Part shown: positions 48,024 to 59,804 of the stretch, in pieces
Numbering within the stretch: the stretch's first letter is position 1
Layout of the letters: each line of letters opens with the position of its first letter
Assembly: GCA_964019155.1 (NCBI GenBank)
Contig: OZ025240.1
Location: 80,747,090-80,811,089, forward strand
Origin: Osedax fenrisi
Lineage: Eukaryota > Annelida > Polychaeta > Sabellida > Siboglinidae
Length of the DNA stretch: 64,000 nucleotides
Direction of reading: 5' to 3'
Position numbers and translations under genes: made by a program
The notes under the pieces: model-generated
What the model saw: only the letters and a program-made list of their open reading frames with translations
What the model was told of the DNA's origin: nothing
The model's database searches: none

Positions 48024-48768
48024 TAGGGGAAAGATGGGTAATGTGGCCATGCGGGTAATGTGGCCACTTGGCGTATCTCATAAACTATATGTCCAATCAA
48101 AAAAAAATATATACATTAAATATGCGCATTGATAAGCATTGTTCAAATAAGTAAAAATAATTTGTATATCTATTAATAAAAAAAAATGATGTAAAAAATA
48201 CAAAAAAATCGATTTACTTTTTAAAAAATTAAATAAAAATTTAGTAAAACATTTATTAAATCACTAATATATAATATAAATTGAAAATTAATGTTGGGTG
48301 TTAAAGAACTATTTAATTTTAACAAAGTGTGTAAGCAATTTATTTTAGTAAGTAATATTCATTATTATATAGTGTAAATGGCGTGATACCTCGAAGCGGG
48401 TAAGTTGGCCACCTTTTAGAGGGTAATGTGGCCACTTCACTATGATGCAAGCCAATCATATAGTTAGCCATATTATTTAAGCCAATCATATGATCAGAAA
48501 TAAATATTTTTATATTTTTATAAAATTACGTGCATCATTATATGAAAACGTTGATAGAATCAACATCTACTATATCCTAACCATACAAATATATTTCCAT
48601 ACATATTATAATCATGGTATAAACTTTTACATTAATTTAGTATATTTAATCATCTATTAACATAATTATAAAGAAATATATATATATATGATATATATAT
48701 GTATAAAACTTGACGTATACATATATGTATATAAACGTATACGTTTATACATATATGTTGTATGCATA

Positions 48769-48774
<6 letters not shown>

Positions 48775-48827
<53 letters not shown>

Positions 48828-48965
48828 GTAGTAGTGAGTAAAGTAATTGTAGTACGTGTAAAGTATTAAGTATATAGCATAGTATTAAATATATATAATA
48901 TAATACATATATATATATGTTTAAATATAATACATAGGTAATGAATAACAATTATGATATGACAA

Positions 48966-49022
<57 letters not shown>
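48775..49022. repeat. (TA)n tracts
   Basis: Long TA arrays at 48775-48824 and 48969-49022. The second abuts the truncated 5' end of the L2-like LINE. Confidence 0.85.
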
Positions 49023-49026
<4 letters not shown>

Positions 49027-51301
49027 ACAACATATGCGTATAAACTTATTTATACATACAGTTTTATTTGATACACCCACTCAGTTCATTTCACCCTGTA
49101 TTCGTTCTGATCTCTTAACTGATCATTATCTGATTCATACATCTATTTCTCTAAGGAAACCTGTATCAACTAAGTCATTAGTTTTTTATAGGGAGTTGAG
49201 GAAATTAAACTATCATGAACTAGGCCTACAATTTGAGAATAGATTATCCAGTGATCACATATCGTTTGATTTTTTAAATTACTGTCTTTCATCTACTTTG
49301 AATAACTTAGTTCCTTTAAAATCTCGTTACTTCACTCTACATACTTCATCACCTTGGTTTTCTTCTCATCTTGCTATAATGAAACGTTCATTAAGGAAAC
49401 TTGAGCGTAAGATTAACATGTCCCCCTCTCACAAATCTAAATTTCTGATAGCGAGGAAAGCCTATAAACATGAATTAAATCTCCATAAAACGTCCTATTA
49501 TGAATCGAAATTTAATGCTTGTGGAAATGACACTCGAAAAATTTTTAAAATGGCTAATAGCATCCTTGGTACCAACATCAAATCTAAGTCTACTGCACTA
49601 CCTGATGCTGCTCTGTGTTCTTCTTTTGTCTCCTCCTTGTCTACTAAGCTCTCCCATATATTCGACAACATCAGCTCTAAATTGGCGCAATTACCGATGA
49701 CACTTTATGCTCATATAACGACTAACCCTATATCTTGCAAACTCTCTTGTTTCACTCCTCCTTCTATTACCGAAATCCGTAACTTGATTCTCACTGCTAA
49801 TTCCACTTCCCCAATTGACCCATTACCACTCGTTGTTTTTAAGAACATTGTCCCTATAACTGAAAATGCAATACTTTACTTGATCTCTCAATCACTTGAC
49901 GATGGAATCATGGTCAGTTCCTTGAAATATGCCATTATTAAGCCCATTCTAAAAAAACCGTATCTTGATCCAGATGTATTGACCAATTACCGACCGATCT
50001 CGCAACTTCCAATATTAAGTAAAATCATGGAACGTGTGGTCAGTCGTCAGCTCATTAATTACCTTGAAAATAACAATCTGCTTGATTACTTTCAAAGTGC
50101 TTATAGAAAATCTTTCTCTACTGAGACTGCCCTCACACATGTCACTGACCTGATTCATAACTCGCTTGACTCTTCTCATTGCGTACAACTACTCCTGATT
50201 GACCTTTCTAGTGCATTTGACATGCTCAACCATTCGATCCTAATTAACCGTATCATCGAACTTGGTATTGAAGGTTCCCCCCTTAAGTGGCTGATGTCGT
50301 TCATCACTGATCGAACTTCGTCTGTTAAAATCAATGACTTCATATCACCTCCCACCAATATTCTTAAAGGGGTCCCTCAGGGGTCAGTTCTTGGGCCACT
50401 TCTCTTCTCTATATACTTACGTCCTATCTCTAATATTATTCGCAAATACCCTAATATCTATTACCACATATATGCTGATGACATTCAACTACTACTGAAA
50501 CTGCCCATTGACTCTATGAACTCTAACTCTGAGCTGTCAGATTGTACTTCTGAGATCACTTACTGGTTACTAACTAATGACCTCTTAGTCAATACTTCCA
50601 AAACTGAACTTCTTAACATCTCGAAGGTACCTGTCACTTTCCCTACTCTGTCAATTGACGGTATAATTATTAAACCTTCTGAATCTGTGCGAAATCTTGG
50701 TGTTTTAATTGATAGTACTCTATCGTACGGTGCTCATATAAATGCAATCTCTAAATCCGCTAATCTCTATTTGAGAAAAATTCGTCACATTAGAAACTAT
50801 TGTTCGCCCAACATCACTAAGCGCCTTCTCAATGCCCTAGTATTATCTCGAATAGACTATTGCTGTTCTCTATTCTACGGAATTAAGAACTCTGAAGTTA
50901 TTAAAATTGACCGAATTATTCGCTCATCCGTAAGATTAGTTCATAGGCTTAAGCGACGGGATCATGCTTTAACTGACACCCACCAATGCAATATGAAATG
51001 GCTATCGTTTAGAAAACGGTGCCAATTTAGGCTTCTCTGCTTAACACATAAAACACTATTCCTAGGCAGACCTGCATACTTACGTGCATTGCTCACTCGT
51101 CGCAACATCCTCCCACATCTGCGCTCGTCTGATGCCACACTACTTGACTTACCTGTTACTCGTAACGTGATGCGTTCTCGCTCCTTTACAAGCATGGCTC
51201 CTACTACATGGAATCTGTTGCCTTACCGCCTAAGAAGATTGAAGTCGCCTCACGTATTTGCTAATAGTCTCAAAGACTATTTAAATTTAAAATTAAAGTA
51301 A
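49023..51301 (+). CDS. L2/CR1-like LINE: endonuclease end plus intact RT
   Basis: The frame is open from a (TA)n tract, and recognisable protein starts near 49029. It has the end of an APE endonuclease (LLTDHYLIHTSISL), then a linker, then RT with KPILKKPYLDPDVLTNYRPI, FQSAYRKSFSTETALTHV, LLIDLSSAFDMLNHSIL, LKGVPQGSVLGPLLFSIYLR and catalytic YADDIQLLL, then the conserved C-terminal region (VRNLGVLIDSTLS, SRIDYCCSLFYGI, WNLLPYRLRRL), and a stop at 51299. The wording is typical of L2/Rex1-type elements. The RT has no visible lesion, but the element is 5'-truncated, so it is not autonomous. Confidence 0.9.
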
Positions 51302-51471
51302 CCCTCTCCTTGATGTTGATCTGGTTCCATCTCTATTTTTATATATTATATTGCTACCTTATTTAATGTTATTGTTTCGTTTTGTTTGTTCGTTCACAAC
51401 ACCAGTGAGGGTAATCTTCCTTTACCATATTTGGTGTATAAATAAACCATCCTATCCTATCCTATTTGTAT
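51302..51471 (+). mobile_element. L2-like LINE 3' UTR with hairpin and CCTAT repeats
   Basis: A small stem (CACCA...GGTAA/TTTACC...TGGTG, 51400-51436) precedes an AAATAAACC stretch and the terminal repeats CCTATCCTATCCTAT (51452-51466). A 3' stem-loop next to a short repeat is the usual L2/CR1 pattern. Confidence 0.7.
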
Positions 51472-51812
51472 TTGTATATATGTATATGTATTATATACTA
51501 ATATATTTATCATGAGATATATTAAACTAGATTTAAAAATAAATAAATCAATTTCATGTTAGTACATTATATAATACATTTTACTTTCGATATCGATTTT
51601 CTAAAGAATTTAATAAACTTAATTTTATTTTATGTATTTAATTTAACTGTGCTTTATATATTTCATTTATACTTATTTATTGGCTTATTTGTATATTACA
51701 TTTCACTTTTTTTACCTCATATTATGTAATTATAAAAATAATTTGTATTAATGTTGATAGGAATATGATATGATTTTAATATATGTTGGTTTAATATATT
51801 TAATATATGTAT

Positions 51813-51862
<50 letters not shown>

Positions 51863-52249
51863 GGTTCTATATATTATGGTATATATATATATTATATATA
51901 TATATATATACAAATAGTTCTATATATATATATATAGAAATCAGATAATATAAATTAGTTATCTTTCTAAATTTCTATTTTAACTAGGTATTATATCGCC
52001 ATATTGTTATGACATACAGTCATTTACTGCTGAAATTACTTTTTCCATACTAATAACATAATAATTAAGTATACTGGTATACTAGGATATAGCCTATTAA
52101 TGTGTTAATGAATATAGTAATTTATAAAGTTAAAATAAAAAGCATTAATTTATCACAATTGCGTGTGTTTTGTAAATTATACTTGATATGATATCATTGG
52201 ACTAAACTTGATATAAAGTATCGCCATCTAGTGGATTAATTCCACATTT
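51472..52249. other. AT-rich stretch within or next to element D
   Basis: (TA)n at 51818-51859 and 51884-51910. The motif TATCGCCATCTAGTGG occurs at 52217-52232. No gene is seen. Confidence 0.5.
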
Positions 52250-52476
52250 TCAGGTGGCCACATTACCCGCATTAGGTGGCAACCTTACCCTGCATGGAGG
52301 GTAATGTGGCCACCTTAATCATTTCAAATAGATATGCTAAAATGAAAAACTGATTCGGCAGTCCTCTTGCTTATCATAAGATGTATCTATATTGAACAAA
52401 TTATCGTATTAGATATACTATTTATAAAGTTACACAACATTATCTAAAAGTGGCCACATTACCCATCTTTCCCCTA

Positions 52477-53471
52477 CGTATTTAATAAGTATATTACTTA
52501 ATAATATTTTTAATTTTAGATTTGAAGATTGACAACGTTTTTGCATTGACTATATTATCATCCAGATTATTCCATACAGAGGCCACTCTATTTTTCAATA
52601 GATTTCTCTGTAGGTCAATCCTAGCCTTATCTATTAATAGTCTTTTAGAGTGGCCTCGAGTAATATTATTAGATTTTATCTGAATGATTGAAGATGGGTC
52701 AATATCAATCAAACCATTAATAAGTTTAAATATGATTATTAAGTCGAATCTCATTCGGCGTATTTCGAGAGAATCGATATCGAGAAATTTAATTCGTTCG
52801 TCATAACTTAGATAAGGTATTTTACAACGACCAAAAAGACGCCGAGTAAAGTACTTTTGAACTTTTTCAAGTTGTCGTTTAAGTCCTATATAGCCTCTCG
52901 CCTCTATACCAGGATTCCATACTGTAGATACAAATTCTAGATGAGGTCTAGCATAGGCTATATATGCTGTTAATATTGCAGTGACATTATTAGTAATAAA
53001 GCAACGAAATATACCATTAATAACATTATAGGCTTTAGTACAACACACACCAATATGTTTTTTAAAATATAGATTATCATCGATAGTTATACCTAAATCT
53101 ATATATGAAGAGCAATAACTAATTCTAGCATCATTAACATAGTATGTTGGAATGGTAACTTTACCTAAAGTCAAAGAAAATGATTTTTTGGCCGAATTTT
53201 CTAATTGCCATAATACTGACCAATTATAGAATTTATTAATTGCTGATTGAAGTTTATCTCTATCATTTAAATTATTATAAATTAAACTTAATTTCGTATC
53301 ATCAGCAAAAAGATTAATTGTAATAGCTGTATCAATACTATCAACTAGGTCATTTATATAGATCAACAATAGCAAAGGACCAATAACTGAACCCTGGGGT
53401 ACTCCAGATAAAATATTTGCAGACTCAGAGATAGTGTTATTGATCCTAACTCTTTGTGATCTGTTCGATAA
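52477..53471 (-). pseudogene. LINE B copy iii, RT and C-terminus
   Basis: This is the ORF end of a CR1-like LINE, truncated 5' just before the GVPQG motif region. Reading leftward it has SGVPQGSVIGPLLLLIYIND, LFADDTKLS, LGITIDDN, YARPHLEFVSTVWNPG, QLEKVQKYFTRRLFGRCKIP, and a stop at 52494. It parallels copy ii residue for residue with substitutions, so it is a related subfamily. Its 3' UTR lies across the family D insertion. Confidence 0.85.
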
Positions 53472-54227
<756 letters not shown>

Positions 54228-54456
54228 GAATTGAATTGAATTGAATTGAATGAATATTTATTATGAATTTTTCAAGTTCGATTTAGTAATAATATATAAC
54301 AATATGTAGTGATTCACAAAACGACAACAAAACATAGACAGTACACATATAAAAATAACATAAGTAAATAGTAAAATATAAAATAAAAAAACATAAAATA
54401 ACAATATTAAATTAGAAACGTATTACATGTGCCGGTGATAAAAACAATTAATAATT

Positions 54457-54514
<58 letters not shown>

Positions 54515-54516
54515 AC

Positions 54517-54547
<31 letters not shown>

Positions 54548-54760
54548 TTAAGTTATAATTTTGTTAATATGATTTTTAAAGGTATATAAACTATTTGCTA
54601 ATACAATATGTTCATCAAGACCATTCCAAATTTTAGCTATTCGATTATTTAGTTAGATTTTTTGTTACATTTAGTTTACATGTATTCATACTAATTTGCA
54701 GAGAATTGCCTCTGGTATTGTATTTGGTATTTTTGATATTAATAATAGATGATGTATTCG
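54228..54760 (-). pseudogene. LINE B copy iv, 3' UTR and ORF end
   Basis: The 3' UTR matches copies i and ii. From 54546 to 54760 the ORF end is recognisable by near identity to 21709-21920 (on the plus strand, ATATGTTCATCAAGACCATT), with an inserted base near 54652. It is cut at 54760 by an RTE-like LINE. (TA)n at 54465-54510 and 54517-54538. Confidence 0.8.
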
Positions 54761-56590
54761 AATCATACCATCGAATCGTCTCATCTCAAATAAAATGAAG
54801 CCTTAGAGCAAATAAGAAAAAAACGAGTAAGAACAAGCCATATGAATGGAGCTGTCTGAAAAAGAATACTGAAATAAGAAAATCATTCATCACAAAGGTC
54901 AAAAATAGGTTTGAAATTCTTCTGAATACTTCATCCACAAAAACCGCTGACTCGACTTTTGCACATTTTGAAACATCATGCAAGGAAATAGCTTAAGAAA
55001 TAATACCACTGAAACCAAAGTTAAAGAAAAGACTACCATGGGAAACATTAGATATATCCAACAAACGAACTATTCTACAAGAAACCGCAGAAAAACGAAC
55101 GTCCCATCCAACAATGGAAAATATCAGAAAATTTAAAAAATCACAAACAAATCTTGTACTTTCTTATGATAAAGAACAATCTGAATACATCCAGAGTAAG
55201 ATTGATGAAATACAAAATTCTGTAAGAAATCAAAAATCAGCAAAAGCTTGGAAAATAAACGAAGTAAGCGGAAGGAAAAACTCATGCAGATCAAAAATAA
55301 AGGCAAAAAATAACGAGGAACGTGTTAAACTTTGGCAAAAACATTTCCAAGATCTACTTGGTAAACCCACAAAGATCAATGAGAATGAAGAAGAAATTTC
55401 GCAAATTGTAAATAGCGAATTAGATATAAAAAAAGGACTCTTCACACCTGACGAAATCATTATAGTTGTAAGAAGTATACAACATGGCAAAGCAGTAGGA
55501 CTGGATGAAATCCCAGCAGAAGTCTGGAAATTAGGAGAATTCCAAGAAATTCTATTACACTTCTGCAATAGTGTATACAATCAAGATCCAATAAAAAGAT
55601 GGAACGAAGGTTGTTTATTACCATTTCCAAAAAAAAGAAATCTAGCTTTGTCAAATAATTATAGAGGTATTACTCTTACATCAATAGCTTCGAAAATATA
55701 CAATCTGATGTTATTAAATAGAATAAGACTCAAGATAGAAGATATCCTTAGAAAAAACCAAAACGGATTTAGAACAAATCGATCAACAACTGGGCAAATA
55801 TTAACCATTCGTCGTTTAATTGAAGGAGTAAAATCGAAAAATGTACCTGCTATACTTCTATTTATTGATTTTTCGAAAGCGTTCGATTCAAACGACAGAT
55901 TAAAATTAAAATATATTCTATCAGCATATAGGATACCAAAAGAAACGATAAACGCAATAATGATACTATATACAAACACTCGCGCAATGGTCAGATCACC
56001 AGATGGAGATACCCCTTTCTTCGATATTACCACAGGAGTTCTGCAAGGAGATACCTTAGCACCATATCTATTTATTATCTGTTTAGACTACATAATGAGA
56101 ACATCGATTGATAATAACTCACAATATGGATTAACTCTCACAGAAAGAAAGAGCTCAAGATACTCCGCATTCACTATAACAGATGTAGACTATGCAGATG
56201 ATGTTGCAATCACCACCAATAACGTAAAAGAAGCCAATATCTTACTAAATATTCTAGAAAAATGGAACGTATCATGAAAATACCATCTTACCAATAAAGA
56301 ACTCTATGGCAAAACTCCAAAAGTAACTTCTTCGATCCGTGAACAAAGACTTAGATTCACAGGACATTGTTGGAGGAGCAAAAAATAGCTGATTTGTGAC
56401 GTTCTTCTCTGGTTACCTAAACATGGTAAACGCTCCCGTGGACGTCCAGCAAAAACTTTTGTAGATCAACTCGTCGACGATACCGAATGTAATGTAGACG
56501 AACTGATGAATGCGATGAATGATAGAGATGAATGGAAGTTATGTGTTAATGAATGCCGAGCAAGCTCGACCTGTTAAGGTAAGGTAATAT
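54761..56590 (+). pseudogene. RTE-like LINE: RT with in-frame stop and internal deletion
   Basis: The frame is readable from about 54810 (NKPYEWSCLKKN), has a TAA at 54994, and is then open from 55114 to 56277. RT landmarks are HGKAVGLDEIPAEVW, LPFPKKRNLALSNNYRGITL, NQNGFRTNRSTTGQI, FIDFSKAFDSNDR, TGVLQGDTLAPYLFIICLDY and catalytic VDYADDVAI. This wording is RTE-clade. After codon LEKWNVS the sequence jumps to KELYGKTPKVTSSIREQRLR and the C-terminal LRFTGHCWR/RGRPAKTFVDQL/NECRASSTC, so a stretch is missing. It ends with GTTAAGGTAAGGTAA. The endonuclease is absent. Confidence 0.85.
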
Positions 56591-56605
56591 AAACTATTTG
56601 AAAAA

Positions 56606-56990
56606 TATTACTATAAAGTTTAAATGTAAATTTAATATTACTATTAAAACATAAATTCAATATAAAATAAATTGCGTGAATGTTATAACTAATTATATTC
56701 ATGTATATATCCTACTATTTTTATTGGAAATTATAATACTATAATTATTTATATCACTATTATTTTAGGGGGTCGGTAATAGGAGAATGGGGTCGGTATT
56801 AGGTACATGTATCCGATTAATGACCCCCCTGTTTATTCTTGTAAATATATTTATATCAAAAATTTTAAATAGCCACATTATACATTGCCATAATATTACC
56901 CTAATTACAAAATTTCAAATAAATATATTTAATATTGAATAAGTTATTACAAATAATCATTTATGGTCGGTAATCGGGGACTTTCCCCTA
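56606..56990 (-). mobile_element. Family C fragment (copy 4)
   Basis: It matches the part of copy 3 from about 30918 to its end, with GGGGGTCGGTAATAGG, GGGGTCGGTATTAGG and the terminus TCGGGGACTTTCCCCTA. The other half is absent. Confidence 0.8.
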
Positions 56991-58149
56991 CTTCATATAA
57001 TATACTTCATACATTTTTCTTAATTATATTTTAAATCTTTAGAATGAATTTACTTAAGTTTATAAACAGTTTATAAACTATATTAATTAATATAATTATT
57101 CTTTCTAATTTCACTCATTAAAACACTATTAAGTAGGCACTATTAACCTACTTCAATACAATTTTAATATTTTGAAATTTTCAGAAAATTTAAAATAAAT
57201 ATTACTACTTAATATTTGGATTTTTTTTAATTTAAGAATTAGTTAATTATAAAATATTCGTAATTTTATCATTTATTTGCAAAATAATAATAATTTATGA
57301 GTTAAACATAATTTTATATTAAATATTTTCTTTTATATTCTATACAAAATGCAATTATTATATATCCGGTTATATATCTTTATAATAGCTATCATTATCA
57401 TAAATATTGTATTAAATAAATAATTTAAAAAATACATTCTTAGTAGACCACTATCTTTCCTAATAAATACATGTAAAAATCTATTTATAGAACAGAGGTT
57501 GCACCTATAGGTATACCCTTAATAAAATAATACATTTGTATTGCAAATCAACACAGTTAAGAAGTTAATCAGAGTTAATTATACTTTATTATTCAATTAA
57601 ACTTTATTATACTTTATTATTTAACTCACTTATCTTGTATAAACTCAGTATTGCATTGCATCTGGAACAAATGCAATGATTATTCTTCAACTAAAGTCAG
57701 ATACGTATAATATTATTTGTAGGGGACACTACTATATTCATTAGCCACACCTAGTAATTATTAATGTTTCATTTATCTTCAATAATATTTTATATATATA
57801 TGTAGAAAACTAACGTCTTATATATTTCTAATGTAGTTGTTTTTAAGTTTATATTATATAGGTATATATTATATTATATACCTATATTTAATTAGTTATT
57901 TTGTTGTTGTGTACGATACATATGTATTACATATATTATACATATGTATTATACATATATTATACATATGTATTATACATATATGTAATAATTATAAATG
58001 TTTATTTCGTATATATTGATTGTTGTGGTTTTTTAGTTAATGTTATTTAGTTTATTATATATTTTTAGTTAGTTATATTTTTGTTTTGTGTTATGGAATA
58101 ATTATAAAAGTATAAATGTTAATTTCGGGTATATTGATTTTTGTGTTTT
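56991..58149. other. AT-rich non-coding stretch
   Basis: It has tandem ATTATACATATGT units at 57925-57980 and the duplication described at 57985-58176. No gene is supported. Confidence 0.55.
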
Positions 58150-58176
58150 TTATTTAGTGTTATTTAGTTTATTTAA
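57985..58176. repeat. Diverged tandem duplication, about 110-bp unit
   Basis: AATAATTATAAA...ATTTCGTATATATTGATT...TTAGTTAATGTTATTTAGTTT at 57986-58054 recurs with changes at 58096-58174. Confidence 0.7.
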
Positions 58177-58524
58177 ATAGAAATATTTAGTCCAATGAAC
58201 TGTCGCGTAGCAATATAATAATCTGAATTTATAACATATTATTTCATTTTTGATTATACATTGGCACGTGGAGGTTTGTACAAAGTTACATTGTAATATT
58301 CTATATTGTAATGGTGTATATATGTTTGACAGCTTTAGTGTATGGTTTTTATTATGATTGATTAATAAAATGTAATCTAAATACAAAGGTCCTCTATCAT
58401 TTTGAGTGGTGTAATATTGCCAACACTTATTTCGACCACTCATTATTACATATAATTTTAAATTTATATTTATTTTTTTATATTTTATCCTACTATGTAT
58501 TTTTATATTTTTATAAACATACAT
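58150..58524 (-). CDS. Uncharacterised ORF, 124 codons
   Basis: An open frame of this length is unusual at this AT content. The N-terminal 27 residues are Lys/Ile-rich and probably untranslated. From a second ATG the product begins MSGRNKCWQYYTTQNDRGPL, contains five cysteines in its second half (for example QCNFVQTSTCQC), and ends KYFYLNKLNNTK. AATAAA lies near the stop. It follows the PC-esterase gene on the same strand about 480 bp downstream. It may be a small lineage-specific gene, an exon or a decayed transposon ORF. Confidence 0.3.
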   Translation of the reverse strand: MYVYKNIKIHSRIKYKKININLKLYVIMSGRNKCWQYYTTQNDRGPLYLDYILLINHNKNHTLKLSNIYTPLQYRILQCNFVQTSTCQCIIKNEIICYKFRLLYCYATVHWTKYFYLNKLNNTK

Positions 58525-58874
58525 TTATTTCATATTATAATATCTTTATTTGTATTGTTGAATATGACAATCAATCATATCTCTCGTTTTTACTAATATA
58601 TTATATATTATATTTTAATTATTAAAATAATGACTTGTAGGTCTTCAGTTTTTATTTAATAAATACTGTATACATATAATCTTTAGTAGTGAATAAATAG
58701 TAAACAAAATATATACATAAATATATCAAAATATAAAATATATGATATCATAAATATTATGATTAATTAATATGATACTATAAATATTTGTTTAATATTT
58801 GAAATATCTTCTGAAACAATACATAAGGATATAGTACATATAATTATATGAACATATGCGTATTATAATATATA

Positions 58875-58909
<35 letters not shown>

Positions 58910-59000
58910 ATCGATTATAGAATATAATTAAAAATATAAATATTTCAAATTAAGATCACAAGAGCTTCTTGATTAATAAATATGGGAAGGTCTATACTCC
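58525..59000. other. AT-rich 3' flank of the PC-esterase gene
   Basis: (TA)n at 58868-58908. No coding signal. A 3' UTR for the minus-strand gene would lie here. Confidence 0.5.
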
Positions 59001-59730
59001 TTATAAGGAAGTACTTAATTCTGTGAATAATTCTGTCATCATTAACTCAAACACCTGGATACCGATATTTCCCTTGATGCCCTTGCCTGGGATTCTGCAC
59101 ATGTAATGACAACCACATATAGTATCGTGATTCTGCCACGGTAGGATAGCGTTGAAAGTGTCGAAGTAGTGCAGGTTAGCATACTTTTTCTATTAACATT
59201 TTATATGAATATATTACGTCAACATAATTTTAAACATAATAAGTATTATATATATTACATATATAATGTATTCATTAATTTATATACTATAGTTTTACAA
59301 ATGATTATTTATACAATTAATTATTTATTAAGTTTTTATTGAAATATAATAATTATTATTAATTAAATTATAATAATTATTATATGTCAATAAAAACTAA
59401 TAAATAATTAATTGTATAAATAATAATTTGTAAAACTATATTATATACTCTTAAGTTTTAATATATTATTTAGTATTATTACCATGCCCATTACTATATT
59501 ATTATTATCAAGTAATACTAATAATATTATAATTGTATATAACCTATTTATAGTATAAATGTAGATTATAATTGTAATAGTAATATTATTTGTATGACTA
59601 ATACATTCTATTAAATTAATCTCTATTTAGTATATATTTTATAAATTGTATACTACATATATATTACATTAATAGAATATATTGGTACATACGTTTAATG
59701 TACTATTACAATTGTATTCCGCATGTGATA

Positions 59731-59804
<74 letters not shown>

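Larger units (their letters stand above)
48024..52476. mobile_element. MITE-like element family D, split by an L2-like LINE
   Basis: The left end TAGGGGAAAGATGGGTAATG plus TGGCCA mirrors the right end TGGCCACATTACCC plus ATCTTTCCCCTA. GGGTAATGTGGCCAC phrases lie as 2 (48035-48072), 2 (48398-48436), 3 (52253-52316) and 1 (52450-52464). Those at 48024-48440 and 52250-52476 belong to one element once the LINE at about 49023-51471 is removed. It inserted into LINE B copy iii. Confidence 0.85.
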
